The notes: generated from the sequence alone by a model not told the origin. A stretch of 64,000 nt of DNA from Rhodoferax lacus (GCF_003415675.1 NZ_QFZK01000004.1:124001-188000), one strand, 5' to 3'; counted from the stretch's first letter, positions 1-8,889 are shown. Program-made: numbers and translations.

Positions 1-345
1 CAGGCGTATGCCAAACACCTCCTGGTTGAGCAGCAGCGCCAGGCCCAATCCCATAGGGATGGCGAGCAAAAAGCCGAAGAACCAGATCACATTGTTTCTG
101 AGCGCGGTAAAAAAATCCTCGTCGCTCCAAAGCTCCACATAGTTGCCCAGGCCGATGTACTTGGGCGTGCCCAGGCCATCCCAGTCGTACAGGCTGATGG
201 CCATGGACTCGAAGATGGGTGCGACCACATAGATGCCAAACATCAGCAGCGCGGGCGCCAGAAACAACCATGGCACCAGCGCCATCTGGTGACGCGCCCA
301 CCAGCCGCTGCGGGCAGGTGTTGTCGATGGGGTGCTGGTGTTCAT
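1..345 (-). CDS. Sugar ABC transporter permease, MalF/UgpA type (3' part outside window)
   Basis: Inner-membrane permease of a binding-protein-dependent sugar importer. The window holds 115 N-terminal codons and the gene continues past base 1. After a short Ser/Thr-rich cytoplasmic head comes the first membrane segment (about residues 22-44), then a periplasmic loop and a second hydrophobic segment (about 87-108), as in MalF-type permeases. The ATG at 345 follows an AAGGAAA ribosome site. It lies 33 nt behind the binding-protein gene and is the last visible member of the operon regulator - ATPase - beta-galactosidase - binding protein - permease. The EAA loop that would define the family is off the window. 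Confidence 0.9.
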   Translation of the reverse strand, partial: MNTSTPSTTPARSGWWARHQMALVPWLFLAPALLMFGIYVVAPIFESMAISLYDWDGLGTPKYIGLGNYVELWSDEDFFTALRNNVIWFFGFLLAIPMGLGLALLLNQEVFGIRL

Positions 346-378
346 GGTTGTTTCCTTAAGCGAAAGCGCGTTGCAGGC

Positions 379-1611
379 TTACTTGTAGACGCGCTGGCGC
401 ACCTGCTCCAGGCGCTTGAGCATGGCACCACGCTCACCCGGCTTCAGCATGTACTGCTGGAAGCCATCCATGCCGGCCTTGGCCATCTCGGCGGGTGCGT
501 CGCGGTCATAGAACTGTCCCAGCGCGTAGGCGTTGGAGAGCATGGTGAAGCCGGCCTTGAGGTAAGTGTCCTCAGGCATCTTGGCGTTCTTGTTGACCGG
601 CAGCTGGCCCAGGATGGTGTTGACCTCGGACTGCACTTCGGGCTTGGCCATATAGGCCAGGAAGCGGCGTGCATCCACCTTGTTCTTGGCCTTGGCCGGG
701 ATGTGGATGGTGTCGGTGGGAGCGTCCTCTGCCTTGGGCAGGCCCTTGGTGATTTCGGGGAACTGCATAAAGCCCAGTTGTTCTTCCTTCAGGCCGGCTT
801 CCTTCATGGGGGCCACGGCAAAGTTGCCCATCAGGTACATGGCGGCCTCGCCCTTCACGAACGCGGGCAGGGCTTCCTGCCACTGGTAGGAGGCGTGGTT
901 GGCCAGGTAGTAGCCAGGCTTGGTGAGCTGGTCCCATTTGTCGAACACGGCTTCCACGCGCTTGTCGGTGTAGGGCACCTTGCCGGCGGTCAGGTCCATG
1001 TGGAACTCATAGCCGTTGACGCGCATGTTCAGGTAGTCAAACCAGCCGCCGGTGGTCCAGGTGGCCTTGGTGCCAATGGCAAAGGGCGTGACCTTGTTGG
1101 CCTTGAGGGTCTCGCAGGCCTTGAGCAGTTCTTCCCAGGTCTTGGGCTCGGCAATTTTCAGCTTGGCAAACACGTCCTTGCGGTAGTACACGCCCCACTG
1201 GTAGTAGGTGTAGGGCAGGCCCCACTTCTTGCCATTCATGGTCATGGAGGCCGCAGCCGACTTGAAAGAGTCGTTCAGGCCTTCCTTGGCCCAGACATCG
1301 GACACATCCTCAAACAGGCCGGCATTGACAAACGGGGCCATGCGGTTGCCCGCGTACCAGGTGGCCAGGTCGGGTGCTTCGGCGGTGAGGAAGTTGCGGA
1401 TGGAGGTCTTGTAGCCTTCGTGGTCAAAGGTGTTGAGCTTGACCTTGACGTCGGGGTTGGCCTTCTCGAAGCCCTTGACCAGGGCTTCAAAAGCGGCCTT
1501 GGGCGCCGGGTCGGAGGCGTCGGTGTTGATCACCAGATCGCCGGCGAAGCCGGCAAAGCTGGCCATCAGGCTGGCGGTGAGCAGCGCGAGTTTGAGGGGT
1601 TTGAATGTCAT
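379..1611 (-). CDS. Sugar ABC transporter substrate-binding protein
   Basis: Periplasmic solute-binding protein of 410 aa, the usual length for extracellular solute-binding family 1 (MalE/UgpB-like). It begins with a Sec signal peptide of about 23 residues ending near Ala-Gly-Phe-Ala-Gly. The mature part has the family's conserved N-lobe with aromatic-rich stretches (for example TWYAGNRM) that line sugar pockets. An in-frame ATG exists upstream at 1650, but the ATG at 1611 directly precedes the signal peptide and has an AGGAG site a few bases upstream, so I chose it. It follows the beta-galactosidase gene by 44 nt. The ligand is inferred from that neighbour to be a beta-galactoside or related oligosaccharide. 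Confidence 0.92.
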   Translation of the reverse strand: MTFKPLKLALLTASLMASFAGFAGDLVINTDASDPAPKAAFEALVKGFEKANPDVKVKLNTFDHEGYKTSIRNFLTAEAPDLATWYAGNRMAPFVNAGLFEDVSDVWAKEGLNDSFKSAAASMTMNGKKWGLPYTYYQWGVYYRKDVFAKLKIAEPKTWEELLKACETLKANKVTPFAIGTKATWTTGGWFDYLNMRVNGYEFHMDLTAGKVPYTDKRVEAVFDKWDQLTKPGYYLANHASYQWQEALPAFVKGEAAMYLMGNFAVAPMKEAGLKEEQLGFMQFPEITKGLPKAEDAPTDTIHIPAKAKNKVDARRFLAYMAKPEVQSEVNTILGQLPVNKNAKMPEDTYLKAGFTMLSNAYALGQFYDRDAPAEMAKAGMDGFQQYMLKPGERGAMLKRLEQVRQRVYK

Positions 1612-1655
1612 GCGGTCTCCTAGTGTTGTTGGTGGGTTCGCGTCTTGCAACGTCT

Positions 1656-3662
1656 TCAGATGGAAGGGCTTAGCTTCCAGATAGCCAGGCCTTGCGGGGC
1701 CAGTTCACGCGCACCCAGCAGGCACTGCGCATGGTTGACAGGTGCGTAGTGCACCGTGGAACTCGAAAAATTCTGGACGAACACATGGTTGCCCAGACGG
1801 CTGGTGCGCAGGTCTTCTGGCAGATCTTGCGTGGCCAGACCGGCGGCCGCTGCGGCGCGGGTGAAAAGCTGCTTCCAGCCCGCCTCATCGGGCCAGCCGG
1901 TGCTGTACCAGCTGCTGCCGTGGCGCAGCACGGCAGGGCGGCCATCGTCAAAGTTGGCTAAGGCTTGTGCGCCCTGGGTCTGTACGTCTTCACGCCAATG
2001 GCTGTTGCTGCTCAAGGACCCATCGGGCCAGCGCACCGCGTCCACCACGCCCGGTGGCAGGGACGAGACGCGCTGCACCCGCACACCGGCCAGTGCGGCA
2101 AAGGCGCCGGGCGGCAAGCCGTCAGCAAAAGACAGCGCCTGGTTCTTGGCGCCTGCGCGCGGACCGAACACCGCCTGTGCCGTGCCGTCGGCCTGTAACG
2201 CCGCCAGGCGTGCGGCCAGCGCCGCGTCCTCACGCAGGTGCGCGGGCAGCACCACCAGCGCGTAGCTTTTCAGATCAGCGCGGCTGGAGACGATGTCCAC
2301 ATCCAGGCCCAGCTGGCGCAGCGCGCTGTAGGCCCGGAACGTAATTTCCATGGGGTTGTAGTCCGCACCCTGTGGCTGGATCTGCGCCATCCACAGGCTG
2401 GGGTAGTCCAGCACCAGGGCCACGCGGGCCTGGCTTGCTGATGCATTGGCTGCTGCGTCACCTGTGGCGGCGAGACCGATTGCCAGCAGTTCTTGCGCCA
2501 CCTGCGTGGCCTCCAAGCCACCCTGGTCCAGCGAGCGGTCGGGGCGGTGCAGGCCGGCGTGCATTTGCTCCTGCGCAAACGGCGCCTGGCGCCAGCGGAA
2601 ATAGCTCACCACCTCGGCACCGTGGGCAAAGGCCTGCCAGGTCCACAGCCGCACCATGCCGTCCAGGGGAGCCGGGTTCCACTGCGCCCAGTTCACTGGG
2701 CCGGGTTGCTGCTCCATCACCCACCATCGGCCCTTGTTGGCGCCCGTGCACAGGCCGCGGTACAGGTCGTGGTGAAAGGCGGGAATGTCGGGGTGGCCGG
2801 TGCGCGCGTAGCGCTGTTTTTCCAGGCTGCTCAAAAAGAAGTCCTGGGTGAAGCCCAGCGGGTAACTGTCCCAGGTGGCCACGTCCAGGTCGGCGGCCAC
2901 ATCGTGGTGGTCGAACTCGGTGAAGAAGCCCATGAAGTTGTGCGTCACATCGCGTCCGGGCGAGTGCTGGCGAAGGATATCGGTCTGGATGCGGTTGAAG
3001 GCCACCACTTCGTCGGAGGCAAAGCGGCGGTAGTCCAGCCGGTGCGCCGGGTGGGCCTCGGTGACGGTGCCCACCGGGGGGTCAATCTCGTCAAAGCTGC
3101 GGTACTCCTGGCTCCAGAACACATTGCCCCAGGCGGTGTTGAGGGCGTCCACTGTGATGTATTTGGCCTGCAGCCAGGCGCGAAAGCCCTGGCGTGCGGC
3201 CTGGCTGTAGCTCAGCACGGTGAGGTGGCAGCCGTATTCGTTGTCGGTCTGCCAGGCGGCCACTGCCGGGTGTTGGCCGTAGCGCTGGGCCACGGCCTCG
3301 GTGATGCGTGCACTCTGCGCCCGGTACGACGGGCTGGAAAAACAGTAGTGGCGGCGCGAGCCAAAGCCGCGCGCCTGGCCGTTGGCGTCTACGGCCAGCA
3401 TGGCCGGGTCGGAATCGACTAACCATTTGGGTGGCGTGGCCGTGGGTGTGCACATCACCACGCGCAAGCCCGCAGCGTGCAGGGTGGCAATAGAACGGTC
3501 CAGCCAGGCCCAGTCAAACTCGCCGGGCGTGGGCTCTATGCGGCTCCAGGCGAACTCGGCAATGCGCACATAGCGTATGCCCATGGCGGCCATGCGCGCG
3601 GCGTCATCGGCCCACCACTCTTCTGGCCACTGTTCGGGGTAATAGCAAACACCTAATTGCAT
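1656..3662 (-). CDS. Beta-galactosidase, glycoside hydrolase family 42
   Basis: Cytoplasmic GH42 enzyme of 668 aa, normal length for the family, hydrolysing terminal beta-galactosides after import. The N-terminus ([14 protein letters not shown]) is the typical opening of the GH42 TIM barrel. The acid/base Glu is visible at about residue 142 (DNEYG) and the nucleophile Glu at about 317 (WWVMEQQPG). A trimerisation domain and a small C-terminal beta domain follow. It has no signal peptide. It starts 8 nt after the ATPase gene stop, so both are probably on one transcript. Its position inside a sugar ABC operon suggests the importer brings in its substrate. Substrate preference (lactose, galactan fragments, arabinosides) cannot be read from sequence. 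Confidence 0.95.
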   Translation of the reverse strand: MQLGVCYYPEQWPEEWWADDAARMAAMGIRYVRIAEFAWSRIEPTPGEFDWAWLDRSIATLHAAGLRVVMCTPTATPPKWLVDSDPAMLAVDANGQARGFGSRRHYCFSSPSYRAQSARITEAVAQRYGQHPAVAAWQTDNEYGCHLTVLSYSQAARQGFRAWLQAKYITVDALNTAWGNVFWSQEYRSFDEIDPPVGTVTEAHPAHRLDYRRFASDEVVAFNRIQTDILRQHSPGRDVTHNFMGFFTEFDHHDVAADLDVATWDSYPLGFTQDFFLSSLEKQRYARTGHPDIPAFHHDLYRGLCTGANKGRWWVMEQQPGPVNWAQWNPAPLDGMVRLWTWQAFAHGAEVVSYFRWRQAPFAQEQMHAGLHRPDRSLDQGGLEATQVAQELLAIGLAATGDAAANASASQARVALVLDYPSLWMAQIQPQGADYNPMEITFRAYSALRQLGLDVDIVSSRADLKSYALVVLPAHLREDAALAARLAALQADGTAQAVFGPRAGAKNQALSFADGLPPGAFAALAGVRVQRVSSLPPGVVDAVRWPDGSLSSNSHWREDVQTQGAQALANFDDGRPAVLRHGSSWYSTGWPDEAGWKQLFTRAAAAAGLATQDLPEDLRTSRLGNHVFVQNFSSSTVHYAPVNHAQCLLGARELAPQGLAIWKLSPSI

Positions 3663-3670
3663 GGGGACTT

Positions 3671-4855
3671 TCAGGCGCTGGCAGCGGTGGACGGGGTCAT
3701 AGCCGAGGCGGGCACGGACAGCGACAAGTCATGGCTGGCAATGGTGCGCGGCATGGACAGGCCTTGTGCATCAAACACATGCAGGTGCTGGGCGGGCATG
3801 CTCAGGGCCACGCGCTCACCGGCGCGGGCAAAGGTGTTGCCGGGTGCCTTGACCACCCAGGGGTCACTGGTGATGCCGCTGTCCAGGTACAGGTAGGTCG
3901 ATTCGCCCAGGCGCTCCTGCCACTGCACATTGCGCAGCACGTGCTGGGTGGCCGTGCCCACCTCGGCATCTTCGGGGCGCAGGCCCACGGTGATGGGTGC
4001 GCCTGCAGGCAGGGCCTGTGCGTTGACGCGGGCCTGCAAGGTCTCGCCGGTGGGCAGTTGCACGGTGGCCAACTCGGGCCCGGCGCTGTGCAGGGTGGCG
4101 GCAAAGAAGTTCATCTTGGGGCTGCCGATGAAGCCGGCCACAAACTGGTTTACGGGATGGTGGTACAGGTCCAGCGGCGCGCCAAACTGGGCCACGCTGC
4201 CATCGCGCGCCACTGCCGGGCCGGAGTTGAGCAGCACGATGCGGTCGGCCAAGGTCATGGCCTCTACCTGGTCGTGCGTGACGTAAATGGTGCTGGCCTG
4301 GCCGAAGTCGCGGTGGATCTTGGCAATCTCAAAGCGCGTCTGCACGCGCAGGGCGGCATCCAGGTTGGAGAGCGGTTCGTCAAACAAAAACACACCGGGC
4401 TGGCGCACGATGGCCCGGCCAATGGCCACACGCTGGCGCTGCCCGCCCGACAAGGCCTTGGGCAGGCGCTGCAAAAAGGGCTCGAGCTGCAGGATGCGCG
4501 CTGCATCACCCACGCGCTTCTGAATCTGGGGCTCGGCCACCTTGGACAGGCGCAGGCCAAAGGCCATGTTCTCGAACACCGTCATGTGCGGAAAGAGGGC
4601 GTAGCTCTGGAACACCATGGCCACGCCGCGCTGGGCCGGGGCCACCTCGTTCATGGGCTGGCCGCCAATGCGCAGGGTGCCGCCGTTGATGGTCTCCAAC
4701 CCGGCCACCATGCGCAAGAGCGTGGACTTGCCGCAGCCCGAAGGGCCGACAAACACACAAAACTCGTTGGTACCAATGTCCAGCGAGACGTCACGGATCA
4801 CCGGCGGGTTGTCGCCGTAGGCTTTGAACACCTTTTCGAGCTGAATGCGGGCCAT
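3671..4855 (-). CDS. ugpC: Sugar ABC transporter ATP-binding protein (MalK/UgpC family)
   Basis: ATPase subunit that energises the sugar importer, 394 aa. Walker [10 protein letters not shown] is at residues 37-45, the signature LSGGQ at 135-139, Walker B VFLFDEP at 155-161 and the switch His at 194. The remaining 160 residues form the TOBE/regulatory domain characteristic of MalK/UgpC proteins. An upstream in-frame ATG at 4900 would add 15 residues with no family match; the ATG at 4855 begins the conserved [14 protein letters not shown] stretch. It is first in the structural operon and lies 139 nt from the GntR gene. The symbol denotes the family; the natural substrate is inferred from the beta-galactosidase neighbour. 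Confidence 0.93.
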   Translation of the reverse strand: MARIQLEKVFKAYGDNPPVIRDVSLDIGTNEFCVFVGPSGCGKSTLLRMVAGLETINGGTLRIGGQPMNEVAPAQRGVAMVFQSYALFPHMTVFENMAFGLRLSKVAEPQIQKRVGDAARILQLEPFLQRLPKALSGGQRQRVAIGRAIVRQPGVFLFDEPLSNLDAALRVQTRFEIAKIHRDFGQASTIYVTHDQVEAMTLADRIVLLNSGPAVARDGSVAQFGAPLDLYHHPVNQFVAGFIGSPKMNFFAATLHSAGPELATVQLPTGETLQARVNAQALPAGAPITVGLRPEDAEVGTATQHVLRNVQWQERLGESTYLYLDSGITSDPWVVKAPGNTFARAGERVALSMPAQHLHVFDAQGLSMPRTIASHDLSLSVPASAMTPSTAASA

Positions 4856-4933
4856 GGAAATCTCTGGGCTAAGGATGGTGAAACGCTCGGAAGCGTGCAA
4901 CAGGGCACCTTGCTACCAGGTGCCGCCATTCAT

Positions 4934-4941
4934 TCATCATA
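4934..4941. promoter_or_regulatory. Possible GntR operator half-site upstream of the sugar operon
   Basis: TCATCATA lies 78 bp upstream of the ATPase start and recurs exactly at 5758-5765, in front of the GntR gene. Both copies are preceded by TTCA-like bases. A motif shared by the only two upstream regions of this regulon is what an autoregulating FadR-type repressor would leave. The arms are not a clean palindrome, so this is a weak call. Confidence 0.3.
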
Positions 4942-4965
4942 CAAATAAGCGGCTGAAATGCCGCT
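4940..4965 (-). terminator. Stem-loop after the GntR gene
   Basis: AGCGGC pairs with GCCGCT (4948-4965, 6-nt loop) and is followed on the minus strand by TTATTTGT, which resembles a short intrinsic terminator. A second small hairpin, GACAA/TTGTC at 4969-4982, precedes it. Together they lie between the gntR stop (4995) and the ATPase start, so they could separate regulator and structural transcripts. Confidence 0.5.
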
Positions 4966-4994
4966 AGGGACAAACCCTTGTCCGCAGGAGCCGC

Positions 4995-5717
4995 CTAGAA
5001 AACTACCTGTTTCATCAGCGAGCGCGTGTCCGAGAGCATGCCGGCCATGCGGTGCAGGGCGCTCTGGGCGTCGCCGCTTTCAATCGCCTCGAACACCTTC
5101 TGGTGGTCCGGCAGGGCGCGTTTGAAGTCGCCGGCCGAGCGTGCTGTGACACCCAGAAGCGACTCCAGCGCGCTGCCGATGATGGCCGCCAGCGGCATCA
5201 GCAGCGGGTTGTTGGTGGCGCGCAGGATGGCGGTGTGGAAGGCCAGGTCGGCCTCGATCCACTGGGCAATGGCGGGTGCCTGGCGCATGTCCTGCAGGGC
5301 CGCGGCTATGGCCTCCAGCTGCGCCGGTGTGCGGCTGTTGGCAGCCAGCGACGCAGCGGCGGGCTCAATGATTTCGCGCAGCTCGGTGAGGTGGCGCAGG
5401 AATTCGGCATCCGCCCCGGTGGCACAGCGCCAGGCCAGGATGTCCGGGTCCAGCAGGTTCCACTGGTCGCGTACCCGCACCCGGGTGCCGATGCGCGGGC
5501 GCGCCTCCAGCAGGCCCTTGGCAGCCAGTACCTTGACGGCTTCGCGCAGCGCCGTGCGGCTGACCTGCAGCTCCTGGCACAGCTGCTCTTCATTGGGCAG
5601 CACCGCGCCTGCGGCATAGGCGCCGCTGACCACGCGCCGGCCCAGCTCGTTGACCACCTGCCCATGCAGGTTGCGCCCGGAGTAGGTGGAGGTGTGGCTG
5701 GTGAGGCGGGGGTTCAT
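4995..5717 (-). CDS. GntR-family regulator, FadR subfamily (FCD domain)
   Basis: Transcription factor of 240 aa, probably controlling the adjacent sugar importer/beta-galactosidase operon. The N-terminal winged helix-turn-helix spans about residues 17-80 and carries the family signature LPNEEQLCQELQVSRTALRE. The C-terminal half is an all-helical FCD ligand domain with the His/Asp residues that usually bind a metal and an organic acid or sugar acid. There is no Shine-Dalgarno in front of the ATG. Instead the start overlaps (ATGA) the stop of a 16-codon ORF that has a perfect AGGAGG site, so translation is probably coupled. Repression versus activation cannot be told from sequence. Confidence 0.92.
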   Translation of the reverse strand: MNPRLTSHTSTYSGRNLHGQVVNELGRRVVSGAYAAGAVLPNEEQLCQELQVSRTALREAVKVLAAKGLLEARPRIGTRVRVRDQWNLLDPDILAWRCATGADAEFLRHLTELREIIEPAAASLAANSRTPAQLEAIAAALQDMRQAPAIAQWIEADLAFHTAILRATNNPLLMPLAAIIGSALESLLGVTARSAGDFKRALPDHQKVFEAIESGDAQSALHRMAGMLSDTRSLMKQVVF

Positions 5718-5764
5718 GGGCTGTAGCCGCTGGCGTAAGGCCGTTTGGGCGTTTCAATCATCAT
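5714..5764 (-). CDS. 16-codon leader ORF overlapping the GntR gene start
   Basis: Small ORF reading MMIETPKRPYASGYSP then TGA. It has AGGAGG at 5780-5775 with a 10-nt spacer to its ATG, the best ribosome site in this locus. Its stop overlaps the regulator's ATG as ATGA, while the regulator itself has no visible ribosome site. This geometry fits a translated leader that delivers ribosomes to gntR. The peptide matches nothing I know. The alternative is a single-base sequence error that hides a longer regulator N-terminus, but the regulator as called already has a normal-length N-terminus. Confidence 0.55.
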   Translation of the reverse strand: MMIETPKRPYASGYSP

Positions 5765-5765
5765 A
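5758..5765. promoter_or_regulatory. Second copy of the TCATCATA motif, in the GntR leader
   Basis: Exact repeat of the 8-mer at 4934-4941. It overlaps the start codons of the leader ORF, so a bound repressor here would also cover the ribosome site. The coincidence with ATGATG start codons weakens the operator reading. Confidence 0.25.
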
Positions 5766-5842
5766 TGTTTAAAACCTCCTGCTGGCAATGCACGGCGCAA
5801 CGTTCAAAAACACAGGCCTGTCAACACTGCAATCGGTGAGCC

Positions 5843-6763
5843 TCAAGCGGTTTTTCCGCTCTTGAGCGCCAGCGCCTGCTCATAGAGCGCGTTGCGCGGC
5901 TGGCCGGTGATATCGGCGGCCAGCTTCACGGCGGTCTTGAGGGGCAACTCAGCCAGCAGCAAAGTGAGTATGCGCACAGCATCACCACCCTCTGCGGCCA
6001 CGGGCGCCGGGTGCAGCAACAGGGCGAACTCACCGCGCAGACGGTTGGCATCGCCCTGTAGCCAGGCCTTGAAGTCCCGGGCGGCTAAGGTGGCAATTTC
6101 TTCAAACTGCTTGGTCAACTCGCGCCCGATGGTGATGGGCCGCTCACCCAGCGCGCCCAGGGCCTCGGCCAGGGCCTCGATGCGATGGGGCGCTTCCAGC
6201 AGCAGCACGGCGCGTGCCTCCTGCATCAGCAACTGCACCGCATGCGCACGCTCCGTGCTCTTGCTGGACAAAAAGCCTTGGAACACAAAGCCGCTGGCGG
6301 CACCGGATTCGGCCGCAACGCCCGCCACCGACAGCAAGGCAGTCACGCTGCTGGCGCCAGGCAGAGGAATGCAGCGCAAGCCCTGCTGGACCAGTACGGC
6401 CGCCAGGCGCGCGCCGGGATCGCTCACGCCGGGTGTGCCGGCATCGCTCACATAGGCCACGCGCTGGCCCGCGCGCAGGCGCTCCACCACGGTGTGCGCC
6501 GCCTCGGTCTCGTTGTGCTGGTGCACGGCCAGCAACTGGCCGCCGCTCTTGTCGATGCCATAGGCGCGCAGCATCTGCTGGGTGTGGCGCGTGTCCTCGC
6601 AGGCAATTACGTCCACCAACTCCAGCACATGCAGGGCGCGCAGGGTGATGTCGGCCAGGTTGCCTATGGGCGTTGCAACCACATACAGTGCACCTTGCGG
6701 ATAATGCTGATCAGACGCAGCCTCCCGTGCAGCCGCACGGGCAGAAGAATAAGACGCGCTCAC
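5843..6763 (-). CDS. rsmI: 16S rRNA (cytidine1402-2'-O)-methyltransferase RsmI
   Basis: Methylates the ribose of C1402 in the 16S rRNA decoding centre. The 306-aa protein has the tetrapyrrole-methylase-type fold: VATPIGNLADI at residues 28-38, CEDTRHT at 54-60 and the SAM-loop motif SDAGTPGVSDPG at about 105-116, all diagnostic of RsmI. An open frame continues upstream to 6886, but that part is antisense to yraN. I chose the GTG at 6763 because it has an AAGGAA site 8 nt away and gives a family-like N-terminus. This start sits one base from the divergent yraN ATG. The rsmI-yraN arrangement is conserved in many proteobacteria. Confidence 0.93.
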   Translation of the reverse strand: MSASYSSARAAAREAASDQHYPQGALYVVATPIGNLADITLRALHVLELVDVIACEDTRHTQQMLRAYGIDKSGGQLLAVHQHNETEAAHTVVERLRAGQRVAYVSDAGTPGVSDPGARLAAVLVQQGLRCIPLPGASSVTALLSVAGVAAESGAASGFVFQGFLSSKSTERAHAVQLLMQEARAVLLLEAPHRIEALAEALGALGERPITIGRELTKQFEEIATLAARDFKAWLQGDANRLRGEFALLLHPAPVAAEGGDAVRILTLLLAELPLKTAVKLAADITGQPRNALYEQALALKSGKTA

Positions 6764-6764
6764 T

Positions 6765-7157
6765 ATGGAAATTCCTTCATCAAAACCGCCGCCCAAAAAC
6801 GGCAGCACCAAACAGTCTGGCGATGCCGCCGAAGACGAGGCCTTGCGCCACCTCAAGCGGCACGGCCTGCGCCTTTTGCAGCGCAATTATCGAACCCCGG
6901 GGCGTGGTGGCGGCGAGATTGACCTCATCATGCAGACGCCTGACGGTACCACCGTATTTGTCGAGGTCCGCAGCCGCGCCTCGGCGGCCCACGGTGGCGC
7001 GGGCGCCAGCATCAGTTTCTTCAAGCAGCGCCGCATTGTCTTTGCCGCACGCCACTACCTGCTGAGCCAGCGCCCGCTGCCTCCATGCCGTTTTGATGTG
7101 GTGCTGGTGGAGCCGCACGGATTGCAGTGGCTGCAGGCGGCTTTTGACGCCGGTTGA
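6765..7157 (+). CDS. yraN: UPF0102 family protein YraN
   Basis: Small (130 aa) PD-(D/E)XK nuclease-fold protein of unknown cellular role. The nuclease-like core is visible as GGGEIDLI (about 48-55) followed by VFVEVRSR (about 64-71), with acidic residues at 51, 53 and 67 where the fold binds metal. The usual Lys of EXK is replaced by Arg, as is common in this family. It is divergent from rsmI and first of a rightward set yraN - SIS isomerase - BON lipoprotein, the same order as E. coli yraN-diaA-yraP. The ATG start is supported by the family N-terminus. The first 20 residues are low-complexity and not conserved. Confidence 0.92.
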   Translation: MEIPSSKPPPKNGSTKQSGDAAEDEALRHLKRHGLRLLQRNYRTPGRGGGEIDLIMQTPDGTTVFVEVRSRASAAHGGAGASISFFKQRRIVFAARHYLLSQRPLPPCRFDVVLVEPHGLQWLQAAFDAG

Positions 7158-7232
7158 CATGGGCTTACAAAGCCACAGGGCAGGTGGGGCCTGCTTCACA
7201 GCAGCTTCATAGCGGGCAGTTATCATCGCCCC

Positions 7233-7832
7233 ATGCTGGAAAAACGAATACACCAACACTTCATCGACAGCGCTGACCTCAAATACCAGTGCGCCGAAGC
7301 CCTGAGCAAACCGATTGCCGCAGCCGTCCAGGCCGTGGTGGCCTGTGTCACCAGCGGAGGCAAGGTGCTGGCCTGCGGCAACGGCGGCTCGGCAGCCGAT
7401 GCGCAGCATTTCTCGGCCGAGTTTGTGGGCCGCTTTGAGCGTGACCGCCCGGAGCTGGCCGCCATCGCGCTGACCACCGACACCTCCATCATCACGGCCA
7501 TTGCCAACGACTACGACTTCAACGTCATCTTCTCGCGCCAGGTGCGTGCCCTGGGCCAGCCTGGCGACGTGCTGCTGGCCATCTCCACCAGTGGCAACTC
7601 CGGCAATGTGCTGGCTGCCATCGAAGCCGCGCACGAGCGCGAGATGGTGGTCATTGGCCTCTCCGGGCGCGGCGGCGGCAAGATGAACCAGGCCCTGCGT
7701 GATACCGATGTGCACATCTGCGTGCCCAGCGAGCGCACGGCCCGCGTTCAGGAAGTGCATATATTGGCCCTGCATTGCATCTGTGATGCGGTTGATGCCC
7801 AGCTCTTGGGCGACCAGGAAACCCAGACATGA
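7233..7832 (+). CDS. SIS-domain phosphoheptose isomerase/DiaA-like protein
   Basis: 199 aa, single SIS domain. The sugar-phosphate loop CGNGGSAADAQHFSAEF (about 48-64) and STSGNS (118-123) are intact. The helix VQEVHILALH near residue 177 carries the catalytic His position of GmhA. Two related functions are possible: sedoheptulose-7-phosphate isomerase for LPS heptose synthesis (GmhA), or DiaA, which promotes DnaA assembly at the origin. The position between yraN and the BON lipoprotein is that of diaA in E. coli, while retained catalytic residues suit GmhA; betaproteobacterial proteins here are annotated either way. The 4-bp ATGA overlap with the next gene indicates translational coupling. 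Confidence 0.9.
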   Translation: MLEKRIHQHFIDSADLKYQCAEALSKPIAAAVQAVVACVTSGGKVLACGNGGSAADAQHFSAEFVGRFERDRPELAAIALTTDTSIITAIANDYDFNVIFSRQVRALGQPGDVLLAISTSGNSGNVLAAIEAAHEREMVVIGLSGRGGGKMNQALRDTDVHICVPSERTARVQEVHILALHCICDAVDAQLLGDQETQT

Positions 7833-8455
7833 AAACAACGTTTCAAAAATCCATTCTTGCCCTCACCCTGACCGCCGGCCTGCTCAGCCTGGGCGGCTGC
7901 TTCCCCCTGATGGTGGGCGGTGCCGTGACCGGCGCGCTGGTGGCCTCTGACCGCCGCACCTCGGGCACCGTGGTGGAAGACAACGCGATCCAGCTCAAGG
8001 CCCGCAACCGCATTGAAGACGCCCTGGGTGAACGTGCGCACATCAATACCACCAGCTACAACCGCCAGCTCCTGCTGACCGGCGAAGTGCCCTCCGAGCA
8101 GGACAAGCAACTGGCCGAGAAAGCAGCCTCCGGCGTGGAGAACCTGCGCAACATCGTCAATGAACTGGCTGTGCTGGGCAACGCCACCCTGACCCAGCGC
8201 TCGTCTGACGCCCTGGTCACCAGCCGCGTCAAGGCCAACCTGTTCGACGCCAAGGACCTGTTTGCCAATGCCTTCAAGGTCACCACCGAGCGCGGCACCG
8301 TGTACCTGATGGGCCGTGTGACCCAGCGCGAAGCCAACCGTGCCACTGAAGTGGTGTCAGGCACCTCCGGCGTGCAGCGCGTGGTGCGCATCCTGGAAAT
8401 CATCAGCGAAGACGAACTGGCCAACATGCTGCCGGCGCCCGACAGCAAGAAGTAG
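7829..8455 (+). CDS. dolP: BON-domain outer-membrane lipoprotein (DolP/YraP-like)
   Basis: Lipoprotein of 208 aa thought to support outer-membrane integrity. The signal peptide ends in a lipobox (LGGC, Cys24), and Phe-Pro after the Cys lacks the Asp that would retain it at the inner membrane. Two BON domains follow (about 50-115 and 125-190), each with the conserved Gly-containing turn (LTGEVPSE, LMGRVTQRE), as in E. coli DolP, which binds anionic phospholipid. It overlaps the isomerase gene by 4 bp and is followed by a strong intrinsic terminator that ends this transcription unit. Confidence 0.93.
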   Translation: MKTTFQKSILALTLTAGLLSLGGCFPLMVGGAVTGALVASDRRTSGTVVEDNAIQLKARNRIEDALGERAHINTTSYNRQLLLTGEVPSEQDKQLAEKAASGVENLRNIVNELAVLGNATLTQRSSDALVTSRVKANLFDAKDLFANAFKVTTERGTVYLMGRVTQREANRATEVVSGTSGVQRVVRILEIISEDELANMLPAPDSKK

Positions 8456-8476
8456 TCTGGCCCGTCGCAGCCACGC

Positions 8477-8508
8477 AAAAGGCCTGGGTCACTCCAGGCC
8501 TTTTTGTT
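8477..8508 (+). terminator. Rho-independent terminator after dolP
   Basis: AAAAGGCCTGG pairs perfectly with CCAGGCCTTTT around a 6-nt loop (8477-8504), and the T-rich tract continues to 8508. It is a textbook intrinsic terminator, and the A-tract on the other side makes it usable in both directions. Confidence 0.92.
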
Positions 8509-8559
8509 TGTGGATGGGACCCGTATAGTCGGGCGATCAACAAAAAAGGGAGGGACTCC

Positions 8560-8889
8560 ATGGACCTGGAAGCATTGCAAGCGCGGCTCAGGGCCTTTGC
8601 TGTCGAGCGGCAATGGGGAACGTTCCACACGCCCAAAAACCTGTCCATGGCACTGATGGTGGAAACCGCCGAGCTGATGGAGCTGTTTCAGTGGATGACA
8701 CCTGAGGAGTCATCCGCCGCCAGTCGCGACCCGGTACTGAAAAGTCGCATGGGTGAGGAAATGGCCGACGTGCTGCTCTACCTGCTGCAACTCGCAGACC
8801 ACACCGGAGTCGACCTGCAGGCGGCGGTGGAAGACAAGCTGCTTAAAAATGCGCAAAAGCACCCGGTACCCGGAGCGCACTTCCCATGA
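8560..8889 (+). CDS. MazG-like nucleotide pyrophosphohydrolase (dCTPase/RS21-C6 type)
   Basis: 109-aa all-alpha NTP pyrophosphatase expected to hydrolyse (d)NTPs to monophosphates and pyrophosphate, a nucleotide-pool cleaning role. The EExxE-type metal site is seen as ETAELMELFQW (about 28-38) and the second acidic pair as EEMADVLLYLLQLAD (about 66-80). Its length and the N-terminal FHTPKNLSMAL segment match the single-domain DCTPP1/RS21-C6 group rather than two-domain MazG. It overlaps the downstream MFS gene by 4 bp (ATGA). The functional link to a transporter is unknown. Confidence 0.9.
   Translation: MDLEALQARLRAFAVERQWGTFHTPKNLSMALMVETAELMELFQWMTPEESSAASRDPVLKSRMGEEMADVLLYLLQLADHTGVDLQAAVEDKLLKNAQKHPVPGAHFP

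Noticed and set aside
289..1623. Long plus-strand frame antisense to the sugar-binding protein gene
   Set aside because: Val/Leu/Gly/His-rich translation typical of antisense frames in high-GC DNA; the minus strand encodes a clear solute-binding protein.
6780..7838. 352-codon minus-strand frame opposite yraN and the SIS isomerase
   Set aside because: Low-complexity shadow; both plus-strand genes have strong family motifs and conserved order.
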